14,529 nucleotides of DNA from Alistipes sp. (lineage in GTDB: Bacteria; Bacteroidota; Bacteroidia; Bacteroidales; Rikenellaceae): assembly GCA_017559685.1 (NCBI GenBank), contig JAFYQY010000216.1, positions 1 through 14,529 of the forward strand, read 5' to 3'. This document shows, piece after piece, positions 6,789 to 14,362 of the stretch. Both the position numbers and the translations under genes were made by a program. Numbering within the stretch: position 1 is the stretch's first letter; every line of letters begins with the position of its first letter. The notes under the pieces were generated by a model. That model saw only the letters and a list, made by a program, of their open reading frames with translations, had not been told where the DNA came from and searched no databases.

Positions 6789-8972
6789 TTAATCGTAGAA
6801 GGTCCACGAGATTCCAAACTTAAACATTCCGGGGTTAAGTGGGTATCGAGCTACGGCAAAGTACTCTTGGTTGCCGAATAGTCCGTAATTGAGGTGCTGG
6901 TACTTCAACAAGATACGCATACGCTTCCACTTTGCAGCGATGAAGGCGTCGAGATATGGGTAGTTACCCACCTCGGTCTCGTTCTGGTTGTAGAATACCG
7001 ATAGAGCAGGGTTGTATCCTTGCGCATAGTAGCGGGTGTTGAATCGTCCGTCCAAACCAACCTGCATACGCAATACATCACGCTTTATCCAGAACTCATA
7101 GTAGTACGAGAGGAAGGCCGAAGCGAGAGGTACAGGCACTACGTGTCGATTCGACGTGAGCTGCACCAGCACTCTATGGTCGAGGTGTAAACCCTTAATA
7201 TTAAAATTCTTCTGGGCGTAGATGCTCGTCACACTCACAGCACCATCGTGCTGTGTTGGCTTGCAATCTGCACCGTAGTATATCTTATCACGCAAAATGC
7301 TCTGCCAGAAGCCCAACTCAATGCCGTAGTCAGGTACCGTAAAGGCAATATTAAATCGTGTCTCGCCCTCCTTCTTGAAGTCGTTGTTCCAACGATAGTG
7401 GTTCGAGTCCCAATGATTCTGCCAATAACCAGGCGATGTCATCGACTCAGAGAATGAGCCCGACAGCGTAAGAGGCTTCTTCTTGATGTAGGCGCTGAAC
7501 GATGCTCGTGCGCTAACCTCGTAGTCACCCCCACGATATCCCGAAGGGTAAATCTTGAAGTTGGCACCCCAATTGGCATATTTGCGAATCTTGCCCTGCA
7601 CACCCGTGTAAGCAAACCAAGCTACCTTGTTATCCTTCTTGATTTTGCCCGAGAGGTAGTCTTGCTGACCGAATTGCGAATAGGTGTGGACATCCACTCC
7701 CAAACCTCCGTCGATAGTACCTACAGCGCCGTTACGATCCCACGGCTGAGCCTGTACGAAGACTCTGTTTGTGATGATGCGCTCGTAGGTCGAGTCTCGA
7801 GTCTTCTCGGGGTTGTAGAACCAATCTTTATAATATGTATCGGTCTTCGAGTTGAATGTTCCGTTCGGGTTACGCTCGTAGCGCTCGTCTTTGTAGGTTG
7901 CATACTTATCGGTGTAGACCTTGCTCCACTCGTTGTACTCGAAGGTGTGGCCCACATATATGGCTGGCAAGTCCGACATCGAGAAGTCTCGCTCGGTCAT
8001 TCTCACAAACGGAATACCTATAGACTGCTTGATGAAGAAGGCGTTGTTGCGATATGTGTTCTTTGCTTCGGCCTTAGCCAAGCGCATCGGCACTCCCGAC
8101 GGCATCTCGAACAATGTATCCGTGATAGCCCAATCGCCAACTACACCACCGCTCTCCTGCTGTTCCACCTTGTTGTGGGTGTAGCCCGCAAATATGGAGT
8201 AGCGACGTCCCGTGTGCGCCACAGTACCTGCAAAGTTGTTATTTCTCACACGTGAAACGTCGTATCTGCTACGAGAGCCTCGTGAGCGGTAGTTCAGCGA
8301 CACCGAGGTTGATGGGTTGATATTCTGCGACGCCATAATCTCGAAATGCTCCTCACGGTAACGCTTCTGTCCCGACTCGAGGTAGGTCATCCAGATGTAT
8401 GGGTGCTTCATATTGTAGAATGGCACATTCTCGGTATTGTAGGAGTAGGCGTCGTATGGCTGCGAGAAGGTGAACTCTTTCGAGCGGGTGCGCTCAAAGT
8501 AGTTTACCTCGGTCGAAGCCTGACCCAAACCGCCCACCGAGTTGTTACCCAATCGCTTGTGGTAGTGCGGATAGTCCAATCGCCAATTTACCAAAGTTGT
8601 GTCTATAGGCGACACCTTCACGGTGTTGTAGTCACGGTCGATGTTCCACTTGAAGTTGCGCAACGCACGAATCGAGTCGCTGAAGAAATAGGACTCCAAC
8701 GGCTTGCGTGGCTTTTTCTTCTTTGTTGTGTCGGCATTTCCCTCGGGAATAGGGTTGCCGTTAGCGTCTACCTGCTGACCATTAGGGTCGGTCGTGGCGG
8801 GCAGACCATTTGGGCCTAAACCCTGCTGTTGCTGTCGCTGGGCATTCATTAGCGAGCGTGCATCCTGTGCAGATGCAAAGCCGACAACCGCAACCATAAC
8901 GGTCACGGTCGCTATCACACGCCATATTTTTGCCCCGATTTGCACTCGTTCTATCTCTTTTGTACCATCCAA
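6789..8972 (-). CDS. Putative outer-membrane beta-barrel porin of the Bacteroidetes type
   Basis: A 727-residue protein with a signal peptide whose hydrophobic core (about 17-33) ends at an ASA-Q cleavage site near residue 35. A Gln/Asn/Pro-rich low-complexity linker (about 44-80) and a basic KKKKPRKP stretch follow. The rest is rich in aromatic, alternating beta-strand-like segments and ends in FKFGISWTFYD, a typical barrel terminus with aromatic residues. The layout matches the 'putative porin' family of Bacteroidetes (Porin_10-like); the substrate is unknown. The ATG at 8972 lies inside pssA, giving a 22-nt overlap. An alternative GTG at 8945, just after the pssA stop, would give a more usual signal peptide with a shorter n-region. 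The gene is co-transcribed with pssA upstream and the transglycosylase downstream. Confidence 0.85.
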   Translation of the reverse strand: MDGTKEIERVQIGAKIWRVIATVTVMVAVVGFASAQDARSLMNAQRQQQQGLGPNGLPATTDPNGQQVDANGNPIPEGNADTTKKKKPRKPLESYFFSDSIRALRNFKWNIDRDYNTVKVSPIDTTLVNWRLDYPHYHKRLGNNSVGGLGQASTEVNYFERTRSKEFTFSQPYDAYSYNTENVPFYNMKHPYIWMTYLESGQKRYREEHFEIMASQNINPSTSVSLNYRSRGSRSRYDVSRVRNNNFAGTVAHTGRRYSIFAGYTHNKVEQQESGGVVGDWAITDTLFEMPSGVPMRLAKAEAKNTYRNNAFFIKQSIGIPFVRMTERDFSMSDLPAIYVGHTFEYNEWSKVYTDKYATYKDERYERNPNGTFNSKTDTYYKDWFYNPEKTRDSTYERIITNRVFVQAQPWDRNGAVGTIDGGLGVDVHTYSQFGQQDYLSGKIKKDNKVAWFAYTGVQGKIRKYANWGANFKIYPSGYRGGDYEVSARASFSAYIKKKPLTLSGSFSESMTSPGYWQNHWDSNHYRWNNDFKKEGETRFNIAFTVPDYGIELGFWQSILRDKIYYGADCKPTQHDGAVSVTSIYAQKNFNIKGLHLDHRVLVQLTSNRHVVPVPLASAFLSYYYEFWIKRDVLRMQVGLDGRFNTRYYAQGYNPALSVFYNQNETEVGNYPYLDAFIAAKWKRMRILLKYQHLNYGLFGNQEYFAVARYPLNPGMFKFGISWTFYD

Positions 8973-9661
8973 CGCACGGTCGAAACCACCATATATAGAA
9001 CGATGATCGCAGGAATTGCGTATAATTTAAGTAGACAAATTGCGAGTGCTGCGGTTGCGAGGAAGATGTAACGCACCTTATTTTTGCTCCATCCCAACGA
9101 CTTGAACTTGAACGAGAACATTCTCACAGGGCTGATCAACATAGCGGCAACCAATACCGAAATGAGTACCAACCACTCAACCTCCACAACGATGCCGTTG
9201 CGCTGGCACAAGGCAGCCAACGATCCGAGCAATATCGCCGAAGCTGGGGTTGGAAGACCCTCGAACTCCTCGGTCTGAGTCTCGTCGATGTTGAACTTTG
9301 CAAGGCGAAGTGCCGACAACGCTGCAACGATAAGCGGAATGTAGCAGAGAACATCAAACCATACACCGCTTACGCCGAATGCCGAAGGCATAGACTTGCA
9401 AATTACGGTCATCGCAATTGCAGGAGTAGCACCGAACGAAACCATATCGGCCAACGAGTCGAGCTGTACACCGATAGCAGAGTACTGCTTGAGAAGTCGG
9501 GCTGTGAGTCCGTCGCAGAAGTCGGCCACTGCCGATGCGATAATAAAGATGAATGCCAACTGTAAGTCGTTGTAAACCAACGATGATACGATAGCACCGA
9601 TGCCGCACAACAAGTTGATGAGCGTGATGCAGTTTGGAATTGAAAAGAGTTTAATCTTCAT
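8951..9661 (-). CDS. pssA: CDP-diacylglycerol-serine O-phosphatidyltransferase
   Basis: A 236-residue integral membrane enzyme that makes phosphatidylserine from CDP-diacylglycerol and serine, the first step to phosphatidylethanolamine. The CDP-alcohol phosphotransferase motif is complete: D47, D50-G51, A54-R55, G64, D68 and D72. Several strongly hydrophobic segments follow, about six predicted in total. The opening IPNCITLINLLCGIGA is typical of the Bacteroidetes/Bacillus-type PssA rather than the E. coli PLD-like enzyme. A phosphatidylglycerophosphate synthase shares the motif but usually has a different N-terminus, so PssA is preferred. It is the first gene of the operon, 20 nt after a TATCTTTG element, and overlaps the porin start by 22 nt. 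No psd (decarboxylase) gene is in the window. Confidence 0.92.
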   Translation of the reverse strand: MKIKLFSIPNCITLINLLCGIGAIVSSLVYNDLQLAFIFIIASAVADFCDGLTARLLKQYSAIGVQLDSLADMVSFGATPAIAMTVICKSMPSAFGVSGVWFDVLCYIPLIVAALSALRLAKFNIDETQTEEFEGLPTPASAILLGSLAALCQRNGIVVEVEWLVLISVLVAAMLISPVRMFSFKFKSLGWSKNKVRYIFLATAALAICLLKLYAIPAIIVLYMVVSTVRWMVQKR

Positions 9662-9681
9662 TTTCTACACATTTTATCACG

Positions 9682-9721
9682 CAAAGATAAGAAACTTTTA
9701 ATTAAAAATTAAAAATTAAAA
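9682..9721 (-). promoter_or_regulatory. pssA operon promoter with A/T tract
   Basis: The - strand carries TATCTTTG (9689 to 9682), 20 nt before the pssA ATG. Upstream, 9721-9696 reads as repeated TTTTTAA units ending 6 nt before the -7 element. The arrangement is nearly identical to that of dprA (7 nt there). Confidence 0.75.
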
Positions 9722-9762
9722 GTGAAAAATGTCGAAAGTCGCTAACAGAGTCTCCGAAACCG

Positions 9763-9790
9763 CACAAAAAAAGACGAGAATTTCTCGTCT
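9763..9790 (-). terminator. Intrinsic terminator of the rubrerythrin gene
   Basis: On the - strand AGACGAGA and TCTCGTCT (9790-9783 and 9779-9772) form an 8-bp stem with a 3-nt loop, followed by a run of at least seven T. The stem begins immediately after the stop codon at 9791-9793. Confidence 0.9.
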
Positions 9791-10369
9791 CTAATAGTTC
9801 TCCTTCTTCGGTTCGAAGTAGGCCTGAGGGTGGTGACATACGGGACATTGGCGTGGCGCCTCTTTGGCCTTGCAGACATATCCGCAGTTGCGACACTGCC
9901 ACCAGATATCGCCCTCTCGGCGGAAAAAGTTGCCGTCAGTAATGCGTGAGAGCAACTTTAGGTAGCGATTTTCGTGCTCCATCTCTACGGTCAGGACCAT
10001 ACGAAAGGCCGTTGCAACCTCGGGAAAACCCTCCTCCTCGGCGATAATGGCAAAAGTGGGGTAGAGAGTATCCCACTCCTCTCGCTCACCCTCGACGGCG
10101 GCGAGGAGATTCTCGTAGGTCGAACTTATGCGACCAGCAGGGTAGGTTGCGTCGTGTAGGGTAGCTTTTCCACCTTCGAGCAACTTGAAGAATATCTCGG
10201 CGTGCTCCAGCTCCTGTTGTGCTGTCTCGTCGAATACGGCTGCAATCTGCTCGTAACCCTCTTTTCGGGCACGCTTTGCGAAGAATGTGTAGCGGCTGCG
10301 AGCCTGCGACTCGCCAGCAAACGCCTTCAATAGATTTTGTTCGGTGCGTGTTCCTTTGATACTTTTCAT
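9791..10369 (-). CDS. rbr: Rubrerythrin
   Basis: A 192-residue non-haem iron protein that reduces hydrogen peroxide in anaerobes. The N-terminal four-helix diiron domain has E20 and two ExxH motifs (E53-H56 and E129-H132). The C-terminal rubredoxin-like domain has C159/C162 and C175/C178, which bind the single Fe(SCys)4 centre. The start chosen is the ATG at 10369 (MKSIKGTRTEQNLL), the usual rubrerythrin N-terminus; the frame stays open upstream for 28 more codons, but those residues do not belong to the family. It is a single-gene unit with its own terminator, divergent from the DGR target gene. I see no good TAnnTTTG element in the 122-bp divergent gap on this strand. Its presence fits an obligate anaerobe. 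Confidence 0.96.
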   Translation of the reverse strand: MKSIKGTRTEQNLLKAFAGESQARSRYTFFAKRARKEGYEQIAAVFDETAQQELEHAEIFFKLLEGGKATLHDATYPAGRISSTYENLLAAVEGEREEWDTLYPTFAIIAEEEGFPEVATAFRMVLTVEMEHENRYLKLLSRITDGNFFRREGDIWWQCRNCGYVCKAKEAPRQCPVCHHPQAYFEPKKENY

Positions 10370-10435
10370 TTCGTGTCGATATTTTAGAAATTGTAGCAAG
10401 GTCAAGGGCAATATTTGTGCCGATAATCCATATTC

Positions 10436-10466
10436 TTGCAAAAACAAAAACAAATTATTACCTTTG
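10436..10466 (+). promoter_or_regulatory. Promoter of the DGR target gene
   Basis: TACCTTTG (10459-10466) is a -7 element, and TTG at 10436-10438 lies 20 nt upstream as a possible -33. The leader to the ATG at 10492 would be about 20 nt. The frame is open from an ATG at 10417, but that lies upstream of the promoter and before the signal peptide, so it is not the start. Confidence 0.7.
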
Positions 10467-10491
10467 TAGTAATAATCTTTTCCTAAATATA

Positions 10492-12678
10492 ATGAAGCGA
10501 CTTTTTATTTGCATATTATCACTATTTGTGCCTCTTTTTGTATTGGCGCAACAGAGTCAAAAGCTCCTCGAAATCGACGAGAGTAGTTTCCGCCCTGAGC
10601 AGACAGATGTGCTCTCGGGTGTGGCAATCGATAAAATTGCGAGGGATCCCTCACAGCGTCCGTGTGCCCGCATCAAGATGCATATCAACCGTATGACCAC
10701 CGACGAGATTCGTGGTGTGGTGGTGCGAACAGTTGGTGGCAATGTCGTATTGACCAAGCAGATTGTTGCAGCCGAGGGTAATGGTTTAATTATTGAGATG
10801 ACAGCCAAGGAGCAGACTCGCTTCTACATACATCACGACAAGTATGGCGATTCGAACGAGGTGTCGCTCCATCTCGAGGGCGACAAGGAGTACCGCATCA
10901 ACGCACAACTCAATTTCTTGTATTCGATTGTCGTAGCCTCGAATACTATTGATGCAGAGGTCTACTTAGATGATGCGTACAAGGGGCGCATAGACCAAAA
11001 TTATATGCTCTCAATAAATGGTGTGACTCCAGGCAAGCATAAAATAAAATTGCAGCAGGGTGCACTCGTTAGCGAACAGGAGGTCAATGTTAGCAGTTCC
11101 GATATCTCGTTTCGTATCAATATCAATCAAGCAACAGCACGCCCTCAATATGTAATCTTCGAGGTGGAACCTAAAGATGCAGAGGTTATGGTTGGCGATA
11201 AGAGCCACGCTCCCGATGGCGATGGTATCGCAATGTTGGTGCTTAATAACGGCTCCTACAATTATTCTGTTTCGGCAAAGGACTACTACCGCGAATCGGG
11301 AACATTTGTAGTCAGCGGCGCAAAGGTTGTGAAGAGGGTAATCTTGCGCCCTGCGCACGGCTGGCTTAGCGTGTCGGGCTCGGGCGCATTGAATGGTGCG
11401 AAGGTCTATGTCGACGGTGCACTCTTGGGTAGCGCACCTGTCAAGAGCGACAAACTCGCCAGCGGTACACACACCGTTCGCATCATTAAGGGTCTCTACA
11501 AAACCTTCGAGGGTAAGGTTTCTATCAGCGACGGTCAAACACTCAGCTATGCCCCTGCGCTTGTTGCCGACTTTGCAAATGTTTCGCTCAATGTGGGCAA
11601 CGATTGCGACATCTATGTAAATGGAGAGCGGAAGGGCAAAAATTCGTGGCGTGGCGACCTCGCTACGGGTGCCTATATTTTTGAAGCACGCAAGGCGGGA
11701 CACACCACAACCTCTATCTCTAAGACTATCTCGGCAACTCCTGCTCAGCAGAAGTACGACATCCCTATGCCGAAGCCGGTTTTGGGCTATCTCAATGTGC
11801 TGAGCACACCGAATATGGCCGATGTATATATCGATGACAAACTCGTTGGTCAAACACCTCTTATGCTCGATTTGATTGTCGGCGAGCACACTGTTAAGGT
11901 CAGCAAAGGCAATCTTAGTATCGAGCCTCAGACCATCACTATCGCCGAGGGCAAAACCGAGAATCTGAATCTTACTTTAGTGGAGGTAAAACCAAAGAGC
12001 CAGAACTACACCGAGACTGCCAAAGACCTCAATATGAAGATGATATATGTTGAGGGAAGTACCTTCTCGATGGGCTCAACAGCTGGAGGAAGTGACGAAA
12101 AGCCCGTACATAGCGTAACCCTCGATTCCTACTATATTGCCGAGACCGAGGTTACCCAGGCGCAGTGGCGTGCCATTATGGGGAACAATCCTTCATATTA
12201 TAAAGGCGATAATCGCCCTGTGGAAAATGTGAGTTGGTTCGAAGCACAGAAGTTCTGCGAAAAACTTAGCGCAATGACAGGCAAGAAGTATGTGCTACCA
12301 ACCGAAGCGCAATGGGAGTATGCGGCTCGTGGTGGCAACAAGAGTAAAGGTTATACCTATAACGGAAGCAATGATATAGGCAAAGTTGCAAAGTACAATT
12401 CATCGGACGGACATAACAATGTTAAGTCAAAACAACCAAATGAACTTGGCATTTACGATATGAGTGGAAATGTATGGGAGTGGTGCTCAGATTGGTATGG
12501 CAGCTATAGCTCGTCGAGCCTGGCAAACCCTACGGGACCTTCAAGCGGCAGCAATCGTGTACTCCGTGGTGGTAGTTGGAGCAACATCGCTGGGAACTGT
12601 CGTGTTCCGAATCGGTACAGCAGCGGTCCGTCGAATCGTAACGGCATCATTGGCTTCCGCTTTGTTTGCCTTCCATAG
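10492..12678 (+). CDS. DGR target: secreted PEGA-repeat protein with variable FGE/C-type-lectin domain
   Basis: A 728-residue protein starting at ATG 10492. The signal peptide (MKRLFICILSLFVPLFVLAQ) would be cut near residue 20; there is no lipobox. Residues about 141-211, 219-287, 288-357, 362-428 and 430-500 are five PEGA-like beta-sandwich repeats (patterns such as VYVDGALLGSAP and VYIDDKLVGQTPL), probably a stalk. Residues 515-728 form an FGE/SUMF1 domain: MIYVEGSTFSMGS, ETEVTQAQW, LPTEAQWEYAARGG, GIYDMSGNVWEWCSDWYG, RGGSW (692-696) and GFRFVC (721-726). Residues 686-728 are encoded by the variable repeat. Eight residues differ from the template: S697, I699, G701, Y709, S710, S711, G712, G718 and I719 include the changed sites (nine codons altered). 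The paired active-site cysteines of true formylglycine-generating enzymes are not in this loop, so a ligand-binding role is favoured over an enzymatic one. Ligand unknown. Confidence 0.93.
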   Translation: MKRLFICILSLFVPLFVLAQQSQKLLEIDESSFRPEQTDVLSGVAIDKIARDPSQRPCARIKMHINRMTTDEIRGVVVRTVGGNVVLTKQIVAAEGNGLIIEMTAKEQTRFYIHHDKYGDSNEVSLHLEGDKEYRINAQLNFLYSIVVASNTIDAEVYLDDAYKGRIDQNYMLSINGVTPGKHKIKLQQGALVSEQEVNVSSSDISFRININQATARPQYVIFEVEPKDAEVMVGDKSHAPDGDGIAMLVLNNGSYNYSVSAKDYYRESGTFVVSGAKVVKRVILRPAHGWLSVSGSGALNGAKVYVDGALLGSAPVKSDKLASGTHTVRIIKGLYKTFEGKVSISDGQTLSYAPALVADFANVSLNVGNDCDIYVNGERKGKNSWRGDLATGAYIFEARKAGHTTTSISKTISATPAQQKYDIPMPKPVLGYLNVLSTPNMADVYIDDKLVGQTPLMLDLIVGEHTVKVSKGNLSIEPQTITIAEGKTENLNLTLVEVKPKSQNYTETAKDLNMKMIYVEGSTFSMGSTAGGSDEKPVHSVTLDSYYIAETEVTQAQWRAIMGNNPSYYKGDNRPVENVSWFEAQKFCEKLSAMTGKKYVLPTEAQWEYAARGGNKSKGYTYNGSNDIGKVAKYNSSDGHNNVKSKQPNELGIYDMSGNVWEWCSDWYGSYSSSSLANPTGPSSGSNRVLRGGSWSNIAGNCRVPNRYSSGPSNRNGIIGFRFVCLP
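12547..12678 (+). repeat. DGR variable repeat (VR)
   Basis: This matches the TR at 14230-14361 over 132 bp without gaps. Adenine-to-other changes relative to the TR lie at 12581, 12592, 12593, 12620, 12623, 12625, 12643 and 12644 (A to G) and at 12587, 12616 and 12647 (A to T). The only other change is T to G at 12615, which is silent (Arg CGT to CGG). Invariant ends flank the variable core: 34 nt at the 5' side (12547-12580) and 31 nt at the 3' side (12648-12678), the latter the candidate initiation-of-mutagenic-homing region. The repeat ends exactly at the stop codon. Confidence 0.97.
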
Positions 12679-12687
12679 TTTAAGGCG

Positions 12688-12746
12688 GCCATTTGCAGAT
12701 GGCGAGCAGGTCAAGTGGAACAAGACCTGCGAGTGATGCAAATGGC
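12688..12746. other. Large two-stem hairpin/cruciform after the VR
   Basis: The outer stem pairs GCCATTTGCA (12688-12697) with TGCAAATGGC (12737-12746), 10 bp perfect. The inner stem pairs GCAGGTC (12706-12712) with GACCTGC (12724-12730), 7 bp perfect, with an 11-nt loop. It begins 9 nt after the target stop codon. An A-run, not a T-run, follows it, so it is not a + strand terminator. DNA hairpins at this place next to the VR are known to promote target recognition in the Bordetella phage DGR; the same role here is inferred. Confidence 0.85.
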
Positions 12747-12761
12747 AAAAAAAATAATTAT

Positions 12762-13223
12762 ATGCAACTAAAAATATTTGATATCCTTGCATCGGCTCCC
12801 GAGCAAGAGTTAGAAATAGTGAATAAGTTTATCCGAGGACACAAGGTTGTCGACATCGACAAGCAGTTCTATGTGTCGTCGGATAATGTAGGTCATTGGT
12901 CGCTCTGTATAACATACCTTCAACAGCCAAATGCGCAACAGTCGGGCGTTCAGTTCGAAAAACGTGACAAAATCGATTATAAGGAGGTGTTGAACGCTGA
13001 GGATTTTGAGAAATTCTCTAAACTCAGAGCAATTCGCAAACAGCTTGCTGCAGACGAAGCAGTTCCTGCATATGCTGTGTTTACTGATGCTGAGTTGGCT
13101 CAAATTGCTCAAATGCCTTCTGTTGAGAGTTCGTTGATGAAAAAGATAACAGGTATTGGCGACAAGCGTGTTGCAAAGTATGGCAATCTGCTTTGCGAAA
13201 TGTATAACAACCTATCAGAATGA
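12762..13223 (+). CDS. HRDC-domain DGR accessory protein
   Basis: A 153-residue protein. Residues about 82-150 form an HRDC domain, the helical nucleic-acid-binding module of RecQ helicases and RNase D: FEKFSKLRAIRKQLA, the VPAYAVFTDAELAQIAQ core, then MKKITGIGDKRVAKYG, which carries the conserved GIG(D/E)xRxxKYG pattern. Residues 1-80 are not recognised. The start chosen is ATG 12762 (MQLKIFDILAS); the frame is open from 12693, but that would lie inside the hairpin. The gene overlaps the RT start by 4 nt (ATGA). HRDC proteins are one of the described accessory types in DGRs and probably do the nucleic-acid-binding job that Avd does elsewhere; no avd gene is visible here. Codon use is more AT-rich than in the housekeeping genes to the left. 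Confidence 0.88.
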   Translation: MQLKIFDILASAPEQELEIVNKFIRGHKVVDIDKQFYVSSDNVGHWSLCITYLQQPNAQQSGVQFEKRDKIDYKEVLNAEDFEKFSKLRAIRKQLAADEAVPAYAVFTDAELAQIAQMPSVESSLMKKITGIGDKRVAKYGNLLCEMYNNLSE

Positions 13224-14221
13224 AGCGTGTAGGCAACCTTATGCCCGCCATTGCCGAGATGGATAATCTTATGCTTGCCTTCTGCAAAGCTCGACGTGGC
13301 AAGCAGTGTAAACGTGATGTAGTTGATTATTCGCTCAATATTACCGAGAATCTTCAGAGCCTACGCGAACGAATAATCAATGGAACTTTAAGGGTAGGCA
13401 ACTATCACTACTTCGAGATTTTTGACCCCAAGAAACGTACAATTTGCGCAGCCTCGTTCGAAGAACGAATTGTACACCACGCAGTGATGAATGTGTGCAA
13501 AGAGCGATTCGAAAGACATCTTATATTTGATACCTATGCTACTCGAGAGGGTAAGGGTGTTTATGCAGCCATTGATAGAGCGCGTGGTGCGATGCTCAAA
13601 TATCGATATGTTGCCAAGCTCGATGTACGAAAGTATTTCGACTCGATAAATCACGATGTGTTAAAAAATAAGTTGGCGAGATTGTTCAAGGATAGAGAAC
13701 TATTGCAACTTTTTGGTAGTATAATAGATTCGTATGAGGTTTTGCCCAATGTGGGTATTCCAATCGGAAATCTGACGAGCCAATACTTTGCGAATTACTA
13801 TCTTTCGGCACTCGATCACTATGTTAAAGAAGTTTTGCGTGTGCCTGTATATGTGCGATATATGGATGATATGTTGCTATTTGCCGACGACCGCAGTGAG
13901 TTGCGAGCCATCGTATCAAATGTCGAGGCTTATCTCGCAGATAATCTACATCTTAGCTTAAAGCCTGCGCAGGTTAGCAACGTGAATAGTGGAGTCTCGT
14001 TTCTTGGCTATAGATTGTTGCCACATCGTCTGCTACTTAATAGACGTAGTAAACTGCGCTTGGTCAAAAAATTCTATAGTTATAACTCGATGTTAGAGAG
14101 TGGGAAGTGGAATGAAAATACTTATCTACAACACATTCAACCCCTATTTGCATTTGCCGATAAAGCACAAACTCTAAGCTTGAGAAAGCGGTTGTGTGAA
14201 AGTTATGCGGAAGGCGGTTAA
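13220..14221 (+). CDS. DGR reverse transcriptase
   Basis: A 333-residue reverse transcriptase. The catalytic aspartates are D135 ([11 protein letters not shown]) and D216-D217 ([11 protein letters not shown]). The [10 protein letters not shown] segment (179-188) is the RT motif whose IGNxxSQ form is typical of DGR enzymes. FLGYRL (261-266) follows as motif 6/7. Further support comes from the [13 protein letters not shown] region (78-90), also standard in DGR RTs. There is no maturase or integrase domain, so it is not a group II intron ORF. It would copy the TR RNA into cDNA with errors at adenines, together with the HRDC protein encoded just upstream. The ATG overlaps the HRDC stop by 4 nt. 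The TR begins 8 nt after the stop, so the TR RNA may be part of the same transcript. Confidence 0.97.
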   Translation: MKRVGNLMPAIAEMDNLMLAFCKARRGKQCKRDVVDYSLNITENLQSLRERIINGTLRVGNYHYFEIFDPKKRTICAASFEERIVHHAVMNVCKERFERHLIFDTYATREGKGVYAAIDRARGAMLKYRYVAKLDVRKYFDSINHDVLKNKLARLFKDRELLQLFGSIIDSYEVLPNVGIPIGNLTSQYFANYYLSALDHYVKEVLRVPVYVRYMDDMLLFADDRSELRAIVSNVEAYLADNLHLSLKPAQVSNVNSGVSFLGYRLLPHRLLLNRRSKLRLVKKFYSYNSMLESGKWNENTYLQHIQPLFAFADKAQTLSLRKRLCESYAEGG

Positions 14222-14229
14222 AGGAAGTT

Positions 14230-14361
14230 GGCAGCAATCGTGTACTCCGTGGTGGTAGTTGGAACAACAACGCTAAGAACTGTCGTGTTCCGAATCGTAA
14301 CAACAACAGTCCGTCGAATCGTAACAACAACATTGGCTTCCGCTTTGTTTGCCTTCCATAG
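14230..14361 (+). repeat. DGR template repeat (TR)
   Basis: This is the invariant donor for the VR, transcribed and reverse-transcribed. In the target reading frame it encodes ten AAC codons, three of the AAC groups being NNN triplets, plus one AAG and one AGT at the mutable sites. AAC is the codon DGRs prefer, since adenine changes at its first two positions give many amino acids and no stop. By my count it holds about 35 adenines; 11 differ in the VR. An 18-nt block (14291-14308) is repeated exactly at 14315-14332, a period of 24 nt. The boundaries of the RNA itself cannot be read from the sequence. Confidence 0.96.
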
Positions 14362-14362
14362 C

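Noticed and set aside
10417..10491. Upstream start giving a 753-residue target protein
   Set aside because: The ATG at 10417 lies upstream of the promoter -7 element, and the extra 25 residues precede a clean signal peptide that begins at 10492.
11011..11889. 292-residue open frame on the - strand
   Set aside because: It is antisense to the PEGA repeats of the target gene, with no recognisable domain or start context.
12688..12754. Post-VR hairpin as an intrinsic terminator
   Set aside because: The stem is strong but is followed by eight A on the + strand, and no T-run is present. On the - strand there is no gene to terminate.
13220..14221. RT as a group II intron or retron enzyme
   Set aside because: No maturase or endonuclease domain or intron RNA is seen, and the adjacent TR/VR pair with adenine-directed changes settles it as a DGR.
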